Positions 11,375 through 15,170 of a DNA stretch of 15,170 nt are shown piece by piece. The stretch's first letter is position 1. Each line of letters opens with the position of its first letter. Under the pieces are notes generated by a model, which worked only from the letters and a program-made list of their open reading frames with translations, was not told the origin of the DNA and searched no databases. This DNA is from an uncultured Rhodoluna sp. (GTDB lineage: Bacteria > Actinomycetota > Actinomycetes > Actinomycetales > Microbacteriaceae). Where the stretch lies: positions 1 through 15,170 of the forward strand of contig CALDKR010000224.1 in assembly GCA_937898095.1 (NCBI GenBank), given 5' to 3'. Made by a program: the position numbers and the translations under genes.

Positions 11375-13020
11375 GCTGTTGCGTTGGCTGCAAGCTTGCC
11401 ATCGACCAGAGGAGCGCTGCTTAGCAAAAGCTTGCCCTTTGGCAACTTGACCGGCTTCGAGCCGAAGTTGGTGATTGACTGCCAGCCGTTCGGGCGCTTG
11501 AAGTGCAGCACATTCTTGTTGAAGTGCCAGACCCACTTGAGCTCCTCGGCAGTCTGCAACTCGTGACGCAACTTCAAAGCGGCTCGATACATCTCTAGGG
11601 TCGAACCCTCAACACCTGACTCTGACTGCACGTTCCAGTCTTTGAACCACTCAGGCTGAGGCAGGTGCGCGCCGCCTGGGCCAAAGCCAAACGACGGTCC
11701 ATCGGGAGTCCATGGCATTGGCACGCGGCAACCGTCGCGAGAGATTGAACCTTCGCTTCTGAACCACTGGGGGTCTTGCATCTGGTCGCTCGGAATGTTG
11801 AGCGGCTCTTGCAAACCAAGCTCTTCGCCCTGATACAAATATGTCGAACCAGGCAGAGCAAGAATCAACATCGTGGCTGCACGCGCGCGGGCTAATCCGA
11901 GTTCTTTGTTGATCAAGTCTTGGCGGTTCTTCGAACGGAACCACTTTGGCAAATCTTTCAATGTTTCTTCAGGCAAGCCGAATCGGGTCGCGTGACGAAT
12001 CACATCGTGGTTTGAGAACACCCAGGTGTTCGATGATCCGGTCTCGCCCGATGCCTTTAGGTTGTAATCGATAGTCGACTTGAACTTCTTGATGTTCCAA
12101 GGGGTGAAAGCGAGGTCGAAGCTGAATGACTGACCGAGGCCCTCGGTGCTGGCATATGCAGCGCGACGATTAGCGTGAACCCAAGCCTCGGCAACTGCCA
12201 CGCGCGGTGGGTCATACTCATTGAAAACCTTGCGCCAAGTCTTATAAATTTCGTGAACTTCATCGCGGTCGAACAGGTCGTCGGTGCCGTCGTTCTTCAT
12301 AACCGACAGGTCGAATGAGGTGCGGGCAGGCAGGTGGCCGTCTTTGAGGTTCTTGGTCAGCGCATGAGCAACGTCGACTCTGAAGCCATCGACTCCGCGG
12401 TCAGACCAGAAACGCAGGGTCTTGATGAAGTCGTCGCGAACCTCTTGGTTGTCCCAGTTGAAGTCGGGCTGCTCTTTCGCAAACAGGTGCATGTACCACT
12501 GGCCAGGGGTGCCGTCTGGCTCTGTGATGCGAGTCCATCCGGTTGGGCCAAAGTGACTGGCCAGCTCAGACGGGCGAATCTCGCCGTTCTCGCCTAGGCC
12601 ATCTCTGAAGATATAGCGGTCGCGCTCTGGCGAACCCTTAGGTGCCTTCAGTGCAGCTTGAAACCATTCGTGCTGATCAGATGAGTGGTTCGGCACGATG
12701 TCGACAAAAACACGGATGCCTGCGGCATGCATAGCATCGACAAGCTTGTCGAATTCAGCCAAGGTGCCGATGCGTGGGTCAATGTCGCGATAGTCGGCAA
12801 CGTCATAGCCGCCATCGGCAAGCTCTGAGGGATAAAACGGGCTCATCCAGACAGCGTCGACGCCAAGCTCTTTTAGATATGGAACACGACTAGTGATTCC
12901 GACAAGGTCACCGATGCCATCGCCATTTGCGTCAGCGAAGCTGCGTGGATAGATCTGATAGACCACGGCTTGGCGCCACCAGTCAGCGGATCCCTTTAGA
13001 AAAGTGTGTTCTGAAGTCAT
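11359..13020 (-). CDS. GH13 alpha-glucosidase / oligo-1,6-glucosidase
   Basis: This 553-residue cytoplasmic enzyme hydrolyses alpha-glucosidic bonds in maltose, sucrose or isomalto-oligosaccharides. The barrel starts with AVVYQIYPRSFADANGDG (about 18-35). The conserved regions are DIVPNHSS (107-114), GFRVDVAHAL with nucleophile Asp216, VAVAEAW with acid/base Glu278, and FSNHDV with stabilising Asp339. A C-terminal beta domain ends at ATAWIQA. No signal peptide is present. The ATG at 13020 is preferred over an upstream GTG at 13068 because AAGGA lies 6 nt before it and the longer frame would read through the promoter and operator. Fine substrate specificity is not decidable from motifs. No sugar transporter is adjacent; the stop codon lies 27 bp before tRNA-Ser(GCT), whose terminator may serve both. 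Confidence 0.92.
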   Translation of the reverse strand: MTSEHTFLKGSADWWRQAVVYQIYPRSFADANGDGIGDLVGITSRVPYLKELGVDAVWMSPFYPSELADGGYDVADYRDIDPRIGTLAEFDKLVDAMHAAGIRVFVDIVPNHSSDQHEWFQAALKAPKGSPERDRYIFRDGLGENGEIRPSELASHFGPTGWTRITEPDGTPGQWYMHLFAKEQPDFNWDNQEVRDDFIKTLRFWSDRGVDGFRVDVAHALTKNLKDGHLPARTSFDLSVMKNDGTDDLFDRDEVHEIYKTWRKVFNEYDPPRVAVAEAWVHANRRAAYASTEGLGQSFSFDLAFTPWNIKKFKSTIDYNLKASGETGSSNTWVFSNHDVIRHATRFGLPEETLKDLPKWFRSKNRQDLINKELGLARARAATMLILALPGSTYLYQGEELGLQEPLNIPSDQMQDPQWFRSEGSISRDGCRVPMPWTPDGPSFGFGPGGAHLPQPEWFKDWNVQSESGVEGSTLEMYRAALKLRHELQTAEELKWVWHFNKNVLHFKRPNGWQSITNFGSKPVKLPKGKLLLSSAPLVDGKLAANATAWIQA

Positions 13021-13042
13021 TTGGTTTCCTTGCGAAATGCGA

Positions 13043-13080
13043 CTGTAAGCCTTTACAGGCGAAACCAAATTGTTTCACAA
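13043..13080 (-). promoter_or_regulatory. Alpha-glucosidase promoter with LacI-type operator over the -10
   Basis: CTGTAAGCCTTTACAG (13043-13058) has perfect 6-bp arms and resembles LacI-family sugar operators of the TGTAA-N4-TTACA type. On the minus strand, TTGTGA (13075-13080), a 17-bp spacer and TGTAAA (13052-13057) give a promoter whose -10 lies inside the operator. A repressor bound there would block transcription. No LacI-family gene is in the window. Confidence 0.65.
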
Positions 13081-13107
13081 AAATGTCTCGGTTTGATTAA
13101 CAAACCG
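13079..13107 (-). terminator. Terminator of the LCP gene
   Basis: On the minus strand, CGGTTTG-TTAAT-CAAACCG is followed by AGACATTTTT. It starts 3 bases past the LCP stop codon. Its T-run touches the -35 of the alpha-glucosidase promoter, so the two units are packed tightly. Confidence 0.65.
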
Positions 13108-13110
13108 CGA

Positions 13111-14343
13111 CTACGAAGAGCAGGTCTTAACCGATGCGTTGGTGCCGCGAGCCCACTCTGGCAGAGTGCTCTCGCTGGCCGATGGGCTAGGCGTGGCGCT
13201 TGTGCCAGATGTCGAGGATGCACTTGATGATGAGCTTGGCGACGCGCTCGGTGAGGCAGTTGCGGTGTCGCCGCCTTCAACCACAGCACCAGAACCGGTG
13301 TTTGCCTTTGCCAAAATGAGCGGTTCGTCATTGCGCAGCTTTTCAAACAGCAAGTTTGCCTGTTCATAGTTAGGTGCCACACGGCCCGAATATGGTGCCG
13401 GCAAACCACCGTGGCTTGGAACCTGAAGGAAAGTCATTTTGTCGAGCTCGACGTCTTTGAGCGCGCCAGCCAGAGTGACCATGGTGTTGAGGTCAGTCAG
13501 GCTCTCGCTCAGTTGCATGTTTCTCGCAGCAGCGTTAGCCAGTGAATAGAGATAAATCGGATTGCTGAGCACACCGGCGCTCTTGACCTTGCGAACCAGT
13601 GAGGTCAAAAAGACCTGCTGGTTCGAGATTCGGCTCAAGTCTGAGCCGTCGCCAACTCCGTGGCGAGTGCGCAAGAACTGCAGTGCAGCCATGCCCTTGA
13701 GGTTGTGCACACCGGCATCGAGGTATGTCTTGGTGTAGTCATCTTCGATTGGCTCAGCGACACAAACTTCGACACCGCCGATGGCGTTAGACATTTCGAT
13801 GACGCCCTTGAAATTGATCATTGCTAGGTATGGAATCTTGAGACCGGTCAGCTGCTCAATGGTGAGCAGGGTGCAGCCAGGGCCGCCGTTGGCAATCGTT
13901 GCATTTAGCTGACCGAGACTCTGCGGCAAATAACCAGGGCCGCCGCTGGTGCTTGGACATGCAGGCCAAGGTACCAAAAGGTCACGCGGAAAACTTAGGG
14001 CAACTGCATTTTTGCGGTCGGCTGAGATGTGAAGCAAGATCATGACGTCAGCCAAGGTCGAGGTTTCAGAACCAAAAACACTGTCTTGACCGGCTCTAGT
14101 GTCACTGCCAACCAAAAGCATGTTTACCGGGCCCTTGAGGTCTGCGGCGGTGATTGGCTTGGCGTTGGCAAGCTTGATGCCGTTGCTGCGAATCTGATTG
14201 CTGATGTCGGCGACCGAAATGCCGGTGATTGCCAGTGAGGCACCGAGCGCTACAGCCAGCCCTTTGAACAGCAGACCGCCAATCGCCGAAGCCTTTGATT
14301 GCAATCGAATTCGCCCGTGGCGCGCAAAACCTTGTTTTAACAT
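13111..14343 (-). CDS. LytR-CpsA-Psr (LCP) family cell-wall glycopolymer ligase
   Basis: This 410-residue membrane-anchored enzyme is predicted to attach teichoic-acid-like or other glycopolymers to peptidoglycan on the outer face of the membrane. A basic cytoplasmic start is followed by one membrane helix (about 21-46). The LCP domain (about 72-255) shows NMLLVGSDTRAG with Asp81 and Arg83, Asp99, SFPRDL with Arg120 and Asp121, INFKG, and LQFLRTRHGVGDGSDLSR with Arg225, Arg227 and Arg238. These are the Arg/Asp residues that bind the polyprenyl pyrophosphate group and metal in this family. A Ser/Ala/Thr/Pro-rich linker of about 45 residues precedes the short tail LPEWARGTNASVKTCSS. No full LytR_C domain follows. 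Start ATG 14343 has GAGG 2 nt upstream. It is divergent from tRNA-Ser(TGA). Confidence 0.9.
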   Translation of the reverse strand: MLKQGFARHGRIRLQSKASAIGGLLFKGLAVALGASLAITGISVADISNQIRSNGIKLANAKPITAADLKGPVNMLLVGSDTRAGQDSVFGSETSTLADVMILLHISADRKNAVALSFPRDLLVPWPACPSTSGGPGYLPQSLGQLNATIANGGPGCTLLTIEQLTGLKIPYLAMINFKGVIEMSNAIGGVEVCVAEPIEDDYTKTYLDAGVHNLKGMAALQFLRTRHGVGDGSDLSRISNQQVFLTSLVRKVKSAGVLSNPIYLYSLANAAARNMQLSESLTDLNTMVTLAGALKDVELDKMTFLQVPSHGGLPAPYSGRVAPNYEQANLLFEKLRNDEPLILAKANTGSGAVVEGGDTATASPSASPSSSSSASSTSGTSATPSPSASESTLPEWARGTNASVKTCSS

Positions 14344-14421
14344 CGCCTCTAGCCTAGAAGAAATCTGCCCCTCTGAATCTGGGAATTTTCTCCGAGGTGG
14401 AAATTAAGTCTCTTATTCGTC

Positions 14422-14427
14422 TAAACT
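14422..14427 (+). promoter_or_regulatory. -10 element of tRNA-Ser(TGA)
   Basis: TAAACT lies 12 nt before the tRNA within TCGTCTAAACT, the same context as the other two tRNA genes in the window. No good -35 was found at 17-19 bp. Confidence 0.45.
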
Positions 14428-14439
14428 GTTCCAGCACGT

Positions 14440-14528
14440 GGAAGCGTGCCGGAGCGGCCGAACGGAACAGTCTTGAAAACTGTCGAGGTTAATAGCCTCC
14501 GTGGGTTCAAATCCCACCGCTTCCTCCA
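14440..14528 (+). tRNA. tRNA-Ser (anticodon TGA)
   Basis: This is a class II tRNA. The acceptor is GGAAGCG with CGCTTCC. The anticodon stem is ACAGT/ACTGT with loop CTTGAAA giving TGA. The variable arm is CGAGG-TTAATAG-CCTC and the T arm is GTGGG/CCCAC around TTCAAAT. Encoded CCA follows at 14526-14528, which leaves T at the discriminator position, where tRNA-Ser normally has G. It reads UCA and other UCN codons. Confidence 0.95.
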
Positions 14529-14534
14529 TTTGCA

Positions 14535-14568
14535 AAAAACCAGCTCAATTCGTTGAGCTGGTTTTTGC
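14535..14568 (+). terminator. Bidirectional terminator between tRNA-Ser(TGA) and the HAD gene
   Basis: AAAAACCAGCTCAA (14535-14548) pairs perfectly with TTGAGCTGGTTTTT (14553-14566) around a TTCG tetraloop. Runs of A and T flank both sides, so it can end the tRNA transcript on the plus strand and the HAD transcript on the minus strand. Confidence 0.85.
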
Positions 14569-14624
14569 TTTAAGTCTGTTCAGCGATTCAGATCAGTCGC
14601 CAATCGCGTCAGATATTTGCCTAG

Positions 14625-15170
14625 CTAAACAGTGCGACTAAACAGGATTCCCTCGAAGCCGGCCAGCACCTGAGCAACGCCGTCTTCTTCAACCGATGCG
14701 GTTACCGCTGTGGCAGCAGCCTTGACTTCTTCTGGGCCCTGTCCCATTGCAAAAGCCAGGCCGCCGCCAGCGCGAGTCCATTCGAACATTTGAATATCGT
14801 TGCGGCCGTCGCCGATTGAAATCACCTGGTTGGTCTTGATGCCCAACTCTTGTCGGCGCTTTTCAAGTGCCGATGCCTTGCTCACACCCTCAGGCGCGAT
14901 GTCGAGCCAAGCGGTGTATCCAATTGCATAAGAAACTGACTGCAGGCCGACCTTAGAGATGATTGCTAAAAACTCATCGACATCGTGCTCTGGTGACAGA
15001 ACGACAACGCGTGAAACCGGTTGATCCATTAGGTCTTCAATTGGAGTTTCAAAGTTTTGATCGCCGAGTGCATAGGTGGGAAATGCCCGGTGAAAGTGAT
15101 AGGTGCCGTCTGGGTTTTCAACTGCAAAGTGAGCGTTTGGCAAGTGCTCGATCAACTCAGTGAGCACAGC
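14625..15170 (-). CDS. HAD-superfamily hydrolase (Cof-like phosphatase), C-terminal part
   Basis: The frame is open to the right edge of the window, so the N terminus with the DxD nucleophile motif is missing; about 181 residues are visible. The conserved motif III Lys is probably the one in SKASALEKRR. Motif IV is clear as ISIGDGRNDIQMFEWT, with the metal-binding Asp residues, followed by GLAFAMGQGPEEVKAAA, which is typical of Cof-type sugar-phosphate phosphatases. The middle region is the start of the C2 cap. The substrate cannot be inferred. In actinobacteria a HAD gene of this type often follows seryl-tRNA synthetase; the tRNA-Ser next door would fit that, but the upstream gene is outside the window. 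Confidence 0.85.
   Translation of the reverse strand, partial: AVLTELIEHLPNAHFAVENPDGTYHFHRAFPTYALGDQNFETPIEDLMDQPVSRVVVLSPEHDVDEFLAIISKVGLQSVSYAIGYTAWLDIAPEGVSKASALEKRRQELGIKTNQVISIGDGRNDIQMFEWTRAGGGLAFAMGQGPEEVKAAATAVTASVEEDGVAQVLAGFEGILFSRTV

Noticed and set aside
13021..13068. Upstream GTG start for the alpha-glucosidase
   Set aside because: The extra 16 codons would read through the operator and -10. The ATG at 13020 has a good ribosome binding site and the family's usual start.

Overview
The window looks like a chromosomal segment of a low-GC actinobacterium, most probably a freshwater Microbacteriaceae of the Rhodoluna/Aquiluna type. This is inferred from roughly 50% GC, actinobacterial protein families (sucrose-phosphorylase-like and alpha-glucosidase GH13 enzymes, a LytR-CpsA-Psr protein, a DUF2200 protein), several apparently leaderless genes, and short intergenic gaps. 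Nothing in the sequence names the species.

Layout. 1-476: the 3' end of a GH13 sucrose-phosphorylase-like gene and its terminator. 628-2384: a NarL-type response regulator and a DesK/NarX-type membrane histidine kinase overlapping by one base. 2581-5217: a very large secreted, multidomain surface protein behind an AT-rich regulatory region with repeated motifs. 5285-6291: a HhH-GPD (AlkA-type) DNA glycosylase and a DUF2200 protein, both probably leaderless. 6292-6643: no gene; it holds two terminators, a strong hairpin and the left end of a genomic island. 10377-11143 (minus): two overlapping small membrane-protein genes. 11241-11331: tRNA-Ser(GCT). 11359-13020 (minus): a GH13 alpha-glucosidase behind a LacI-type operator. 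13111-14343 (minus): an LCP cell-wall ligase. 14440-14528: tRNA-Ser(TGA). 14625 to the right edge (minus): a partial HAD phosphatase.

The most interesting region is 6429-10297. The 44 bp that make up the 3' half of tRNA-Arg(ACG) (10254-10297) recur perfectly at 6429-6472. A 3,825-bp element has therefore inserted into the tRNA gene, leaving an intact tRNA at the right and the displaced 3' fragment at the left. The cargo is a compact copper-handling module: a small His/Met-containing membrane protein, a Met-rich DUF305 lipoprotein, a Tat-exported multicopper oxidase and a CsoR-type repressor. No integrase, relaxase or replication gene is present. Related 19-bp motifs lie just inside both ends in the same orientation and could be integrase arm sites. 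Inside the island, csoR and a DUF3800 gene meet head to head and both lack their 5' ends. DUF3800 also has a frameshift at a C5 run. The island therefore looks like a decayed or non-autonomous element kept for its copper genes.

How the genes may work together (inference): the two-component system sits directly upstream of the large surface protein, and both promoter regions contain the words TGTTCG and AACATTT in the same order, so the regulator may control both. The alpha-glucosidase and sucrose-phosphorylase-like enzyme fit growth on plant or algal sugars. In the island, the multicopper oxidase would oxidise Cu(I) outside the membrane, with the Met-rich lipoprotein as a possible copper binder and CsoR as the original sensor.
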